From positions 1,427,774 to 1,491,773 of the forward strand of contig JABACO010000012.1 in the NCBI GenBank assembly GCA_013339895.1: a stretch of DNA of 64,000 nucleotides, written 5' to 3'. Source of the stretch: Ephydatia muelleri (taxonomy: Eukaryota; Porifera; Demospongiae; Spongillida; Spongillidae). A program made the translations under genes and the position numbers. Under the pieces are notes generated by a model that was given only the letters and a program-made list of their open reading frames with translations, did no database searches and was not told the origin of the DNA. This document shows positions 21,890 to 34,340 of the stretch, piece by piece (positions within the stretch are counted from its first letter, which is position 1; each line of letters starts with the position of its first letter).

Positions 21890-24880
21890 ATTACTATATT
21901 CAGCTTCATTTCCATGCATTTTAAAATGCTCAATCCATCATTCAATGCTTGGTATTCCATTTTAATTTTCAAGAACTTAGTGCAATTACAAGTTCTTCAA
22001 ATGAAATATGCTACAGGTGGCCACCTTGGGAGGGATAAGACCCTTGAAAAGATAAGTGCAAGGTTTTACTGGAGACCGAATATGACAAATGATGTGAAAG
22101 ATTTTGTCTCCATATTTGAAAGATTCCAGCGCACAAATGACAAGTTTGCTAAGCCTGGGTCAGCTCTACGTCCAATATCTATTGAGCCAGAAGTCTGGAA
22201 GCAGATAAATTTGCATAACAGCTATACTCATTTGATCTGTGATATGCACAATTAAATAATTGTAGATGTGTGATTGCATTGCATTAATGTTAATTGTCAG
22301 TCATTTGTCACTATTATCATCTTTCAGTTTTTTCATTTTGTACCACTCTTTCCTATGTTTTGCTGTCAACATTTTACAGATAGGAATTTATATAATTGGG
22401 CCACTTCCTGAGACAAAAGTGGGAAAAAGTATATTGTCACCCTCATTGACTATTTTAGCAAATGGCCAAAGGCAGAGGCTCTAGCAAATAAAGATGCAGA
22501 TACATGTAGCATTGCAAGATTTATTTTCAAGACAACATGTCGATGATTTTGTTATATCACCTTGAACATCATCCATAGTGTACATCTGTTTACTTTGTGT
22601 GTGTTCAATATTAAGTTTTGGTTGTGCTCAATTTCAGACCAAGGTCGGGAATTCATCAACTCTGTTAATACTGAATTGCAGCGACAACTTGGAACAATTT
22701 CATCAGCCTACCATCTCCAGACCAATGGTCTTGTGGAGAAGCTCAACTCCACAGTTCAATCTTGCTTATTAAAACGGAACAAAGCAATTGGGATGAATAT
22801 TTGGAGAGTGTTTTGTTTGCAATACGTACATCAAGGCATAAATCTACTGGCTATACACATTTTGAAGCTGCGTATAAAAGGCCAGCCAAATGAATCATTT
22901 TCAAATGTATTTCGTATACATTTGCTTGTACCTTTAACAGGAAAGCCATTTTACCCATTGAAATCGAGATTGCCTGAAAAGGATGAAGATACGCTTTTGA
23001 TGATAATTGAAAAAAGGATGCAAATGTTCATAGCAGCTAAGGATAAATTGTTTGGTTCGGTGGCTCAAAACATTGCCACTGCACAAAAACGCTACACCCA
23101 AGATTATAATAGAAGACGAACAATAACTGAGGTATTTACATTGAATTTTAAACACAATAATAAATATATTCATCAACATACATGTACTGTGTAGAAATTT
23201 GAAGTTGGATCATTTGTTCTGATGCGGAATTTCTAGAAGAGATTCAAGAAAGGGGGACAAAATGTTAGACAAGTATTTGAGACCATATGAAGTTGTTGAG
23301 GTCAAAAATAATGGGATCTATCGTCTCAAAAACATTAAAACTGAGAAGAAATTATAGTAAAAATGGTAATGTTGCAAGATTTAAAATGTTTTAAGGAACA
23401 CATTACAAAGTAAGCAAACATAATCAGCCAGTGATGGACAAAGTCAGCGACCAAGATGATGATAAAGTGGATGCAAAATGCAAGAAGGAAATAAAACATT
23501 TGACCACGGTGTACTCACTAATCAACTCTATTGCCAACACTACCTGCATTTGTGGAGAACAGGAGCAGCTGAACACTGTTACACAGCAGATGAAGATACA
23601 AATTTTGATGTAGGTTTTGTAAAATAAAAAATTCACTGATGTTATTATGTATTATACTTTTATCCAAACATACAGCCGGAGTCTCTGGGAATCCAGGAAG
23701 GTGAATTTGCTTTTAGTAGAGACTTATTGGTCGACCTATGGTTAAAATTCCGAGAATACAATGGAAAGCTCCAACTCAGGGACATTAGGGGGGGTGATTT
23801 TGTACTTTTGACTGAGGACCTATGAGAAGATCTGGATGAATTCTCGGCTTTACTAGATTGTTCTGTAGTTGAAGATGTAGAACTTGTGAGATATTGACAT
23901 ACATCAAAGGCAGTTGACCTTAAAAATTGATATAATTGACAGATCATACCTGCTAATGTCACCATTGATTTTAGATGAATTTTGTAATCGGATATACAAT
24001 GAGAGGAGAATTTGGAATAACGATCTGCTACAAATGAATTCAAAAATTGAAATAAAGGATACATCCACCTCACTTAACTCTTCCGCGGGCGAAGCCAGTC
24101 ATTGCTGTAAACATGTAGTGCAAAATTAGCATTTCGGCGTTGCAGGAAAACCTAGTTTGCAAACAACTTACACTAATATGTCCACGAAACAACTTTTGAC
24201 ATGTGCTGCACCACAAAGTGTTGACGGTTTAGATAAACAGAGTGGCTTTAGTATAGCACCTGTGGCGCAATATTGCTCCGTTGCCCTTGAAAGAGTTAAC
24301 AAAGGTATATTTATTTTTGCATTAATTCAGTACAATATGTTAATTGAGTGTATACCGTCCCTCAACAGAAATTGAAACAGTAGGTACACCTGATGATTTT
24401 GGATCAGTAGAAGTAGTCAAAGGTGACGGAGAACCTGACTTTATGTACTGGCCAGTATGTAATGAATGGCAGATAATGAAATGATCAGCATTTAGGATTG
24501 AACTATATTAGAGGTAATCAGCATCATTTTTCTGAGCCACAGAACTTCAGCAGATTCCACATTCCGCAAGCTAGAGGAAGAATCCAAGGAGATGGTAACT
24601 GTTTTTTTTAGAGCACTGGCTTTATTAATCACAGGATCGCAGGAAGACCATACTGAACTGCGTGCTTTGATAACAACATATATGCCTCACAATGCTGATC
24701 AATTTTCATCCTACTTAAAGGAAGACGAATCAATGAGCGAATATTTGAAAAGATGGACATGCTTACTGTTTGGGCATCAGAAATAGAAATCTTCGCAGAT
24801 GCACAAATATTGCAGACATCAGTATTTGTGTATGCTAGTTCTGGAGGAAGGCATAGACGTGATCACGTGGTGCCGAGCCC
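21890..24880 (+). pseudogene. Ginger1-type DNA transposon gene (integrase-like transposase + OTU protease), right-arm copy
   Basis: Same layout as the left-arm copy. Zinc-binding His in GGHLG at 22022; both expected Cys of the CxxC pair read as Phe (IFERFQRTND). Core: first catalytic codon 22389-22391 is TAT (Tyr) where the left arm has Asp; second Asp 22637-22639 (SDQGREF); Glu 22736-22738 (GLVEK). The Asp-Glu spacing is 32 residues, three short of the usual 35. A frameshift precedes NWDEYLESVLFAIRTS. GPY/F-type LRPYEVVEV at about 23275-23300. OTU region at 24588-24880, GDGNC with Cys codon 24600-24602, then one extra T and a second frameshift near 24757. TIRs and CCGG/CCGT target duplications expected for Ginger1 were not identified. 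The element is dead, and most breaks are shared by both arms. Confidence 0.82.
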
Positions 24881-24954
24881 AACCCCTGCTCCACCCCAAA
24901 TACATGGAATTGCCCCACCTTCTCCCTGCTTGCTGTCACGTGTTTTATTAATTT

Positions 24955-25690
24955 TTGCCGGTCTGGGTGTCTAGATCGAGATTACGCTGGCAGTGTGTGT
25001 GGCATTTTGATTTCGATCACAGAGAACGTAACCCTGCACACTTACATCTCACGGCATCTCACTTAGCATACATTCATCCACGTCTAGTCTCCAACCCTTC
25101 TACCTCTACCCCTTCCCTTCCTCCTCCTCCATACACTCCCCTCTACCTCCCTCCTCCCCCCACACTCACAGTGGTAATGGAAGGCAGCCTCATGCCCACA
25201 TAAGCCACCAAGTCAAACCCCTTCACGAGGGAACACTCCTTCTGCACCTCTTACCCCACGGTCACACAGCACCTGAGAGGGTACGAGGGGAAGGGAACTC
25301 CCCCTCACGACACCTGAGAGGTATGAGGGGGGAAGGGAACTCCCCCACACAGCACCTGAGAGGGTACGAGGGGGAAGGGAACTCCCCCACACACACCGCC
25401 ACAGCAAACAGTGACGCGCTCGTCAGCACGCACGTGAATCACACCCCCCTTTGGGCAGGGGGCGGGGGCCGCGATTGGCCAGCGGGATCAGTGTCCCGGC
25501 CCCCGCGGACTGCGAAGAGTCCAGCAGCCTGAGGGAGGTGTTGGAAGGTACGGCGCTAAGAATGGTGAGGAGGCTGGTGTCCTTCTCTTCCATCCTGACA
25601 GCTGAGGTCTTGGGGTGCACCCCATGCAGTTCTTCATGATTGATGATGAGGGGAGATAAGACGTCTGTTGCTCTGATTGAAGGAAGTGGG
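24955..25690 (+). other. Open segments of unknown origin between Ginger1 remnant and exon copy
   Basis: Contains FDFDHRERNPAHLHLTAS (about 25005-25060), a Pro/Ser-rich stretch, the 45-50 bp tandem repeat (25260-25395) and, at 25451-25639, an open frame with CEESSSLREVLEGTALRMVR. These may be further pieces of the same duplicated gene block as the exon at 26000. No splice structure is clear. Confidence 0.3.
25260..25395. repeat. Tandem repeat of about 45-50 bp, right-arm copy
   Basis: Mirror of 8255-8390, three imperfect units containing GGAAGGGAACTCCCCCACAC-type sequence. Confidence 0.8.
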
Positions 25691-25999
25691 TTGTGTGTGT
25701 GTGTGTGGGGGGTGTTATTAGAGCGGACGAAGTGGTGAGCAGGAATTAAAATAGGAGCAATATGAGAAGGATAAGGTTGAAGGAGATACAGAGAGGTAAG
25801 GATGGAGGGACAGAGGATAGAAGACAGGGCAAAATGTAAGGAGGGGTGGGGGAGAATGACAGTGTTGGGAGGCGGAGTGGAGTAAAGGAATGGAAATCAC
25901 AATCCAAGAGACAGAACTGTGAATCTTTTCAATGTCATGCATCCATGTTAAACTGTTTTCTGAGTTCACAAGTTATGGTGTGTATTACAAACCTATAAT

Positions 26000-26122
26000 G
26001 CTGTAGGAGCTGAGATAGAGTTGGCTGGATCTGTGTACGAGGAAAAGCTATTTGACCTCAAAACAAAGAACATTGTGTTGGATGTCAGTGCCATCAATCA
26101 GGCACCAGAGATTCAGAGGAGG
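26000..26122 (+). pseudogene. Partial exon copy related to exon A at 16836-16972
   Basis: Same reading as the left-arm copy: AVGAEIELAGSVYEEKLFDL, TKNIVLDVSAINQ. The preceding bases are ATAAT, not an AG acceptor. It keeps the AAAACAAAG run that is one A shorter in the parent exon, so it is useful for judging that frameshift. Confidence 0.6.
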
Positions 26123-26664
26123 TGTGCATGTTATGAATGTGCATGTCGCCGAATGTACTTATTTTTATTCTGTCAGGTGATAAGTTAATGTCAACTGCAT
26201 TCATTCAGTTGTAAGTTTACAGGTTACACTCAAGGTACATTTTCACCAATCCTGACATCCCTGTGGACTCCACCGCACCCTCAGGGTTCCACCTGATCCC
26301 TGACCGTGCGTGTTCACATCGTAGTGCTGGGTGGCGTGGGTGTGTGCGTAACCATATGACCGTGTCGTGGTGTGGCACATCTAGTTGCACCCAAGACGTG
26401 AGTCATATTATTCATCCATTTTCACTATACATGGAAGCTGTCACTCAATAATCACCATGTATGGATGAATAATATAAATTTCCGCCATTAAGTGTGTTCC
26501 AATGCCTCTGACTGTTTTGAAATATTGAAATTCTTGAGGCCTCTGTACTGTGTTGAAAGTGCGGCTGTCGACCACTCCTCACGTCACCCTAACACAACAG
26601 AGGCACCCACAACCAATCAAATGATGGCATCCGAAGGCGGCCACAAGGATATGGCATATTATAG

Positions 26665-26960
26665 ATTTACAAGTAAAAAAAAACATTCTCTAACGAGAAA
26701 GTTGTTGGCATATGGATTGACCAATGGTGGTGTACAAAGCACAGAAATAAGAGTGACAGAAATTTGACTGGAAAATTGAAATACGCCTATATTTAGCACA
26801 GTAACGTTATAACAGTACATGCCTGAGTAATGGGCTAAATATAGGCCTATTTCAATTTTCCAGTCAAAATTCTGTACCTCTTTACTGTGCTTTTTACACC
26901 ACCATTGGTCAATCCTTTATACCAACAACTTTCTCGTTAGAGAATGTGTTTTATTTACTT
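26665..26960. repeat. Fold-back element, right-arm copy
   Basis: Mirror of 6680-6980: CATTCTCTAACGAGAAAG near 26682 pairs with CTTTCTCGTTAGAGAATG near 26945. Confidence 0.85.
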
Positions 26961-27089
26961 ATTTAATAAGTTTTTTCCTCTGTCGTAGTAGCGCGTCTTT
27001 ACACGTGGTCACAAATTCAATTTTCGAAGGGAGAGAGGTTACAAAATTGAAATTATAAGTATATGAGTTTTCAATGTATTGTACAATGC

Positions 27090-27200
27090 TCTGCTGCTGC
27101 TTCTGCTGGTGGCATTGGGGGCAGCTCTGCTGCTGCTACTGGTGGCGGTGGGGGCAGCTCTGTTGCTGCTGGTGGCGGTGGGGGGTAGCACTGCATCTAG
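27090..27200. repeat. Trinucleotide-type tract, short allele
   Basis: TGCTGCTGGTGGCGGTGGGG-like units; shorter by about 150 bp than the left-arm tract. Confidence 0.8.
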
Positions 27201-27834
27201 CGGCCCGCGGGGGCAATGATACCCATGCCCAACTAAAATATCATTTTCTTCTAATTTCAATGCATTAACTTCCTGGATAGTGTTTAGCAATGACCCTGCT
27301 TTTGCTCTTCGTACACTCAGTGCTTTAGAAACCAATGCATCTGCACCAATCTTACTTACTGCTGCAGACAGATCTTGCAACAACCATTTGAGCTAGCAAT
27401 GGATGAGACTTACATTTACTTCACTTAGAAGCTCACTATCCCTAAGAATAGCTTTTTCAAGACCACCATTATACTCCATTAGTGCATGAGATTTGGGTTC
27501 ATACAAGGAGTAGCTATATGGAGAAGGATATGGTTGCAGTAATTGTCAGTGCTCAACCATAGCAATTGCAATTAAATTCATGCATACAAAGTTGCGGGCG
27601 GGATGCCATTGTAGCCTTTTTTTACATCAGATAAGGAAGCCTTTTCAATTCAATAGACAGGTCACAAAGGAGAAAGGACTAAATGTACTGTACACAACAG
27701 TTGGGTCACCATGCATGCTTTACATGTGAAGTGAATGGTTTTGTGCAGATCCCTTACATGCGTGCTGTACACATGTTGCATGCACATCTTCCTATAGCTT
27801 TTAATGCTAGTGCAATACGACATACCTTTGGGTG

Positions 27835-28336
27835 GTAGTGGTAGTTCGGTGACCCCTGCGATACCGCTTCCTCTCGGCAGCACGTTTAGCCAATCGGACA
27901 GCGGGGTCATTCCAATACCGATTCCTTTCAGATGCCTTAATGGCAGCTGAATTGTCCTCGTATTTCTGCCTTTTAGCAGCGCGGTTCTCCTCGACGTCCT
28001 CTTGATATCGCTGCCTTTTAGCAGCACGGTTCTCCTCGAGGTCCTCTTGATATCACTGCCTTTTAGCAGATTGCTTAGATTCAATATCTGCGTTGTAGCT
28101 GTCGCGTACAGAGGCATTCTTCTTTTCAGGATCGGCCTTGTAGCTGTCGCGTACAGAGGCCTTCTTCTTTTCGGCTTGTAGCTGTCCGTGTACAGAGGCC
28201 TTCTTTTCGGGATCGGCCTTGTAGCGCGCTCGGGCTTGAGCCTTGTTTTCTTGTGATAAAATATCGTCTGCTTTTGAAGGTATTCCGCTCGTTGCTTAGA
28301 TAGTCTTCTTTCGATTACGCGAAGGCATTTAACTTC
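27835..28336 (-). pseudogene. Lys/Arg/Ala-rich repeat protein exon, right-arm copy
   Basis: Mirror of 5173-5690 with its own indels; the same donor (rc of ACATACCTTTGGG) lies at about 27823-27832. Small indels relative to the left copy change the open frame, so the two copies break at different places. Confidence 0.6.
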
Positions 28337-28449
28337 ACTAGCCAAAGTATCGATTAAACTGCGATAGATAAATTTCGTGCAGGTTGGAGTATTTATACTG
28401 CATGCTGGTAAAATAACTTCATTTAAACCAAACTTCATACCAATTCCTA

Positions 28450-29330
28450 TATAGAACTTGCTACCGCATGAGGTCGCTGTAGTTTCTTTCTAGGTGTCTA
28501 TATGACCTTAATGGGCACCGTGCAGGTGAATTCCGAAGCGATTGGTGCTATTGCCGTTCTTCAAACCGTTCGTAGCTCGAGTTATACCTTTCTAAGGAAG
28601 TAGAAGACCAAGAATTTTTTAGGACTGGGCACGAGAAACAGGAATTCATTTGCTTCTCTAAAAGCACACCGTTTTATGACACGGAACAAACGTAGAACTG
28701 TAGATCTTTGAGTTCTCGTTCCATCACGACAAAGAGATAAGCAATCCGTTTCTCCGTTGTCCCTCCAGACGCGAGTGAAGTTTTTTTAATGATATTCATC
28801 AATCCTATATTGAACCTGCTGCCTGCTGCCGCAGGTTTAGATACAGTTATGCCATCTCTAATTATGCTAATCATCCGATCAAAATAAAAGTTAACCGCTC
28901 GGCACGGCTGTTTTGAACCTGTGACGAAAAGGCTGCGCCTCTTGATATGACATTTTTTCATAGCAACGGACTTAATTACGACCTTAGCAACCAACATGGG
29001 CTTAAAGATACTCCATTTTTACCACGAGGACTGTTTTTAACTCTTGTTTAGACTTCGTATATTGTCTGACGCTCTGAACAGTGTGAGTTAATGCCGTTTA
29101 TATTCTGTCGATAATATGTTACCTGCTCACGAACAACTGTTATCTCTCCTACGTAGCTTAAAACCTGGCTCACCTGAATCACGATACCATTTTAACATTC
29201 TAGCCCACCATCCAACACCCTTGAATCCATTAGGTTGTGCCGTCTAGTGAAGACACATGAGAATAAATATGGCATTACTACATGTTATTGAGCAATTGCA
29301 TCTACGTAAGCTTTTTTGTTTAAGAGGTGT
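28450..29330. other. No recognisable gene
   Basis: Mirror of 4171-5050; nothing supported on either strand. Confidence 0.5.
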
Positions 29331-30135
29331 TGCACGGAGAGAGCTTTAAGTAGTGTTCCTTCATAATGCACTTAAGCCTGTCTATTGGATCAGGGATGGA
29401 TTATACGTAGCTGCAAGGCTGTTGAACTGGGAGTGGATGGACTCGCGCCCCCATGCTCACCCATCAACCCACATCCAACTTGGTGGGAACGAATCCAATC
29501 CAGCATGTGGTGTTCTGGGATGTGCATTTTTAGTTCTTCTGGCACCCTTGAACATGGCATCAAAGGTGTTAAAAAAAATCCTTGATAGCATTGCCTGTTT
29601 TAAAAAAAAAAGCAATTAACTTCTGTGTTAGCATGAGACTATCTGCTGTACTGTATCCCTTTCTTGTTCTGCCAGCTCCAAATCATCTCTTGTTTTGACA
29701 AGCTCTTGTAATGTCTTGGAGTGCATGTCTAATACAGCTGTACTGTACAGACCATCTTGTTGTAAATGAGCCAGTTGCAGATCTAGCCTGTGGCACGCAT
29801 CCTCAAAACATGAAAGCAATTTCCTGGGTTATGTGGAGTCCAGGAATGCAAACTTGATATTAAGAGATATGCTATAATGAGTATTGTATTAAACTGTATT
29901 GTACCTCAGTGAGAGCAATATTGAACAATGGTTCACGAACACAGTTGTTGTAGCGTTTGGCATGTTTTATGTTCCCACCAGATTGCAAAAATCGTTGGTA
30001 ATCACTGGTGATTGCTTGAAGTGTTCGTATTTCATAGCACTTCATACTTGGTGAGATAAGCTCATCAAGTGTCGCCAGACACCAAAGCAGGGGTACTTTC
30101 CTATTGTAGTTCATAGTTGCATACATATTAGTTGT

Positions 30136-30338
30136 GTAGCGCCCGCGCCACGAGTTAACCAGAAATACGATAGCTTGAGAAATCAGACTCTCTTACATGC
30201 GCAAGGCATACACTTAAATACAAAAGAATTAATACGTCACATACAGACAGTCAAAGTTCACATATGACGCACTGGAGCCAATTGTAGTTCCGATCAGGTG
30301 AGTAGGAAGGTTGCAGACATCTGTCCCAGAACGTTACA
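30136..30338 (-). repeat. Gypsy 3' LTR
   Basis: 203 bp, TG...CA ends on the minus strand. Nearly the same as 3167-3370. Confidence 0.93.
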
Positions 30339-30373
30339 CTTTTCCCTCCTATATTAGTAGTGTGACCTCACAC

Positions 30374-33300
30374 TCAAGCAAGTGTGTCTGGTAGTACAAT
30401 ACGATCCCCGTACCAGCCAGGGGGGTGTCTTATTCTAGTAGATCGTCTCAGTGCTGGAAGTTCTGGGGCAGGTTCATCATGAACGTCCAAGTCCTGGTCA
30501 ACTACATCTTGTGGTGGTAGCAACCCAGGGGCTTGTATTTCCTGACCATTGTCATCTTCTCCTTCCACCCTGTTATCGCCTCCTGGCACTAGTGGGTTCT
30601 CCTGTGGTTGCGGAAAATACAGAACTATATCCTCCAACTTATCACTTGTGATGGTGGGTTGATGTTCATTTTCCATACTGTTAGGAGACACTTTTGGCAG
30701 TGAAGGTGGCCCTTCCATACTTTCATTTGATACCCAAGGTTTCAGCCGATTGAAGTGCACAACTAATCGCTTCTTCGCTCTTGCGCAGTTAACAATGCGA
30801 TAGGTGGCGGGTCCTAATACTGCCATCACTTTGAATGGACCCTGCCATGGCCTGTGTAGTTTTGGTGAACGACCTCTTGGAACATGTGGACAATGGAGTA
30901 ACACAAGATCACCAACTTGAAATGGTTGCCCTCTGATTGATCTATCATAATTGAACTTCTGGTGCTCTTGCTGTCTTCTTGTGTGTTTACGCACCAACTG
31001 GTAAGCATGTTGCAGGCGACGTTTTAGAATGCCCTTGTAGTCAGCTCGAGCTGTCTCAACGGTGGCTGGCAGGGCAAACATGATATCTTCTGGAAGACGC
31101 ACTTCACGTCCATACATCAACTCAAATGGAGATGTACCAGTAGTGTCATGGACACTTGTCCTGTATGCCAACAATAACAACGGGAGTTTCAGGTCCCAAC
31201 TCATCTCGTCTTCTCCAACAGCAATGCTCAGCATATTTAACAAGGTCCTGTTAAAACGTTCCACCATCCCGTCTGACTGAGGGTGGTATGGGGTAGTTCT
31301 CGTTTTCTTTATTCCCAACATCTGGCACAGCTCTTTGATGAGTTTACTCTCAAAGTTTCTCCCTTGATCTGTGTGGATAGTATCAGGAACTCCCAAACGA
31401 CAAATGAACTCATTAACCAGGATACAAGCGACTGTTTGCGCTTCCATGTCCTTCATTGGATACGCCTCTATCCACCTGGTGAAATAGTCTCCCACCACCA
31501 GAATGTAACGATTTCCCCCGTTCTGTCACTGGTAGCGGTCCTACAATGTCCATGGCTATTCTTTCCAAAGGCCTTGACACCGAGTCCTCTAACTGGAGTG
31601 GTGCCCTGGGTGGAAGTGGAGATTTTCTAGAACTACATTTAGCACAACTAGCACACCACTTCTCCACATCTTTTTTCTGGCTTGGCCAATAGAACCGCAT
31701 CTGAACCTTTTCCAATGTTTTCTTAACTCCTAGATGGCCTCCAACTGGGGTGTCATGCAGTCCTGACAGAACTCCAGGTACAAGTGATGCTGGTAGCACG
31801 AGCTGGAGTCTCTTGTGTAGTCCACCTCCAGGTACATCCTTCCATTGCCGATACAGGACACCTTCTTTTAGCATCAGTTGGTCTCTCTGAAGCCATAGTG
31901 TCCTTAAGTTTGCCTGTGTAGGAGGAGAATGAGGAATAGAATTAGACTCAAACCAATCTATAACTTTGCTCAAAGCAACATCAGTTTGCTGAGCAGACTG
32001 CATTTCCTCCAGTGTCCAAGTTGGAAGTATAATCTCATGTTGTACTACTGCATCACAACAAGTAGTCGCCATCTGAAGCTTCTGAGAGGCCACACTGTTT
32101 GCATGGCATGCGAGAGAGAGAATCAGCATTTGTGTGGTGTCTTCCTGGTCTGTGCACCACTCTGTAGTTGTATTCTGCTAGCTGCTCCAACCAACGAGCG
32201 GTTTGTCCCTCTGGTTCTTTGAAGTTGTGAAGCCACTGGAGAGCACTATGATCGGTACGCAACACAAACCTATGTCCATACAAATACGGTCTAAAGTGAT
32301 GTGTGGCCCACACCAACGCTAACATCTCGCGGCGAGTTGCACAATACTTTCTTTCTGTTCTTGTGAGTGTCTTACTGGCATAAGCAACAACTTTTTCCTC
32401 ACCTTCAATCACCTGAGAGAGCACAGCACCAAGGCCCTCACCACTAGCATCTGTGTCCAGTATGAACTCTTGTGTAAACTGTGGCATCACCAGCACTGGA
32501 GTTGATACCAATCGCTTCTTCAGTTCCAAAAATGCGTGTGTGCAGTCTGCTGTCCACATCCACTCTTTTCCCTTGTTAGTGAGAGCATTCAGTGGAGCTG
32601 CCACCTGTGCAAACCCCTGGACAAAGCGGCGGTAATACGATGCCAAACCCAGGAAACGTTTTAAATCTTTCTGATTCAAGGGGATGGGCCAATCGAAAAC
32701 ACTTCGGACTTTTTCAGGATCTGTTTGAATGCCCTTACCCGACACCACATGCCCCAAATAACGAACCTCCATTTGAAGCAGGTGACATTTGGATGGTTTA
32801 AGTATAAGGCCAGCATTTTTTAGACTGGGTAAACACATCTCTCAGCTGGTCCAGATGATCTGCCACTGTTCTACTGAACACAATGATATCATCTAAATAC
32901 ACCAAACAAGTGGACCAGTGTAGACCAGCCAAGACTTGCTCCATAAGCCGCTGAAATGTGGCAGGTGCATTACTTAACCCAAATGGCATAACACGAAACT
33001 GATGCAAGCCAAATGGGGTTATAAATGCTGTCTTTTCTCTATCCAATGGGTCAACCTCTACCTGCCAATACCCACTGGCTAAATCTAATGTGGAAAAATA
33101 GCTTGCTCCCCCCAGCAAATCTAGAGTATCATCAATGCGAGGCAAAGGCTGGGACATCCCTTGTAGTGACTGCATTGACCTTTCGAAAATCAATACAGAA
33201 CCTGGTACTACCATCTTTCTTTTTTACAAGTACAACTAGCGATGACCATGCACTGCTACTAGGCTCAATAATACCCCTCTTCAACATATCCTCAATGGTC

Positions 33301-34340
33301 TTACGTACCTCCTCTCTCTGGAAATAAGGAAGTCTTCTGGCTGATTGGCGAATAGGTACGGCATCTCCGGTATCAATCTTATGGTAGACCAAATGTGTTC
33401 TGCCCAGGTCATCTTCACGATCCGAAAGTATGCTTTCAAACTCGGTCAGAAGGTCTGTTAGCTGCTGCCTAACCTTCTGAGTGACTCCTTGGGCACATGA
33501 GACCAGTTGATGTATGATACATTCCCGAGCATGAGACCTGTTATCTCCTTGCCGGGCTACAGCTTCCAGTTCAATAGCACACACATCCAAAAGTGGCCTC
33601 AAACAACCGATCCTGCTTCCCTGTTGTACCTGCACTGAGTATGGGGTTGGGTTTACAATTTGCACAACAATATCCTCATTGTCTTCCCCCACAACTGCAT
33701 GGGCAACTGCCAGACCATGGGACTCCATGAAGTCGTGACTTGGGCTCAAGCATAACACTTCCGAGGTCATCCACACCCTGCTCCTTTTTCTTTCCCTGTC
33801 GGTTGGCTATCAATCTATATTGACTGTGTGCTGGCACTTCCACTGTCTCAGCAACTGCAACCCCACATGTGCTAATGGGGCTATGATAGATCCCAGAAGA
33901 AAGTGGAACAACCTTCCCTTTAACCAACAAGGAGTGGCTATGCAAATCAATCACACACCCATGCAGCAAAAGAAAATCAGACCCCAGTATGCAATCTTGA
34001 GTCAGGCAATCCGCCACCAAAACATTATGTCTCACCGACAAATCACCAACCTGAACAAGAACATCACCTTGACCAGACAGACTGATTTCATTCCCATTAG
34101 CCGCCAAGACTGCACGAACTGGTGTCTCCAGTTGCTTCCGGCTTATTCCATCCCAAATGTCACGACGAATTATAGTTACTGCAGACCCGGTGTCTACCAG
34201 CATCTTTGTGCGGTGACCTTCTAGGAAACCATAGATAAACAATGATGCACTCACCGCCGCACTCTCTGATGGAAGGTGGTTCTTAAATGCAGTTCTACGC
34301 TGGGGACAGTCCCTCTTCACATGGCCTTTTTTTCCCGCAT
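30374..34340 (-). pseudogene. pol: Gypsy protease-Pol, broken by several frameshifts
   Basis: Protease with LVDTGSAVTII (33676-34359 frame), then RT, RNase H and integrase as in the left arm. The frame changes near 33700, 33170, 32820, 32110 and 31499; the left copy is open through its shared part until 2735. Conversely, the C-terminal tail is in frame here and shifted there. Most breaks are single-base changes, several in short homopolymers (for example a five-C run near 31516). A mutually complementary pattern like this fits either two decaying alleles or indel errors in long-read consensus. Confidence 0.85.

Larger units (their letters stand above)
18134..33506. repeat. Right arm of palindrome 1
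   Basis: Inverted copy of 1-15500 (18134 pairs with 15500 and 33506 with 1). The partner presumably continues beyond the left window edge, because the Gypsy element and its host gene run on past 33506 here. Differences from the left arm include substitutions, homopolymer indels and the ~150 bp shorter trinucleotide tract. Confidence 0.95.

Noticed and set aside
21441..24974. TATTAATTAAAACACGCGTGA near 21470 and TTTATTAATTTTTG near 24943 as Ginger1 terminal inverted repeats
   Set aside because: Similarity is short and mostly A/T, and no matching CCGG or CCGT target duplication is present on both sides.
28674..28997. Minus-strand frame of 107 codons
   Set aside because: Only the mirror of the rejected 4507-4914 frame, altered by indels.
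34328..34334. Programmed frameshift in Gag at a run of seven A
   Set aside because: The shift needed is +1 and lies inside the zinc knuckle, so unshifted protein would lack the knuckle; a one-base insertion or sequencing error is simpler.
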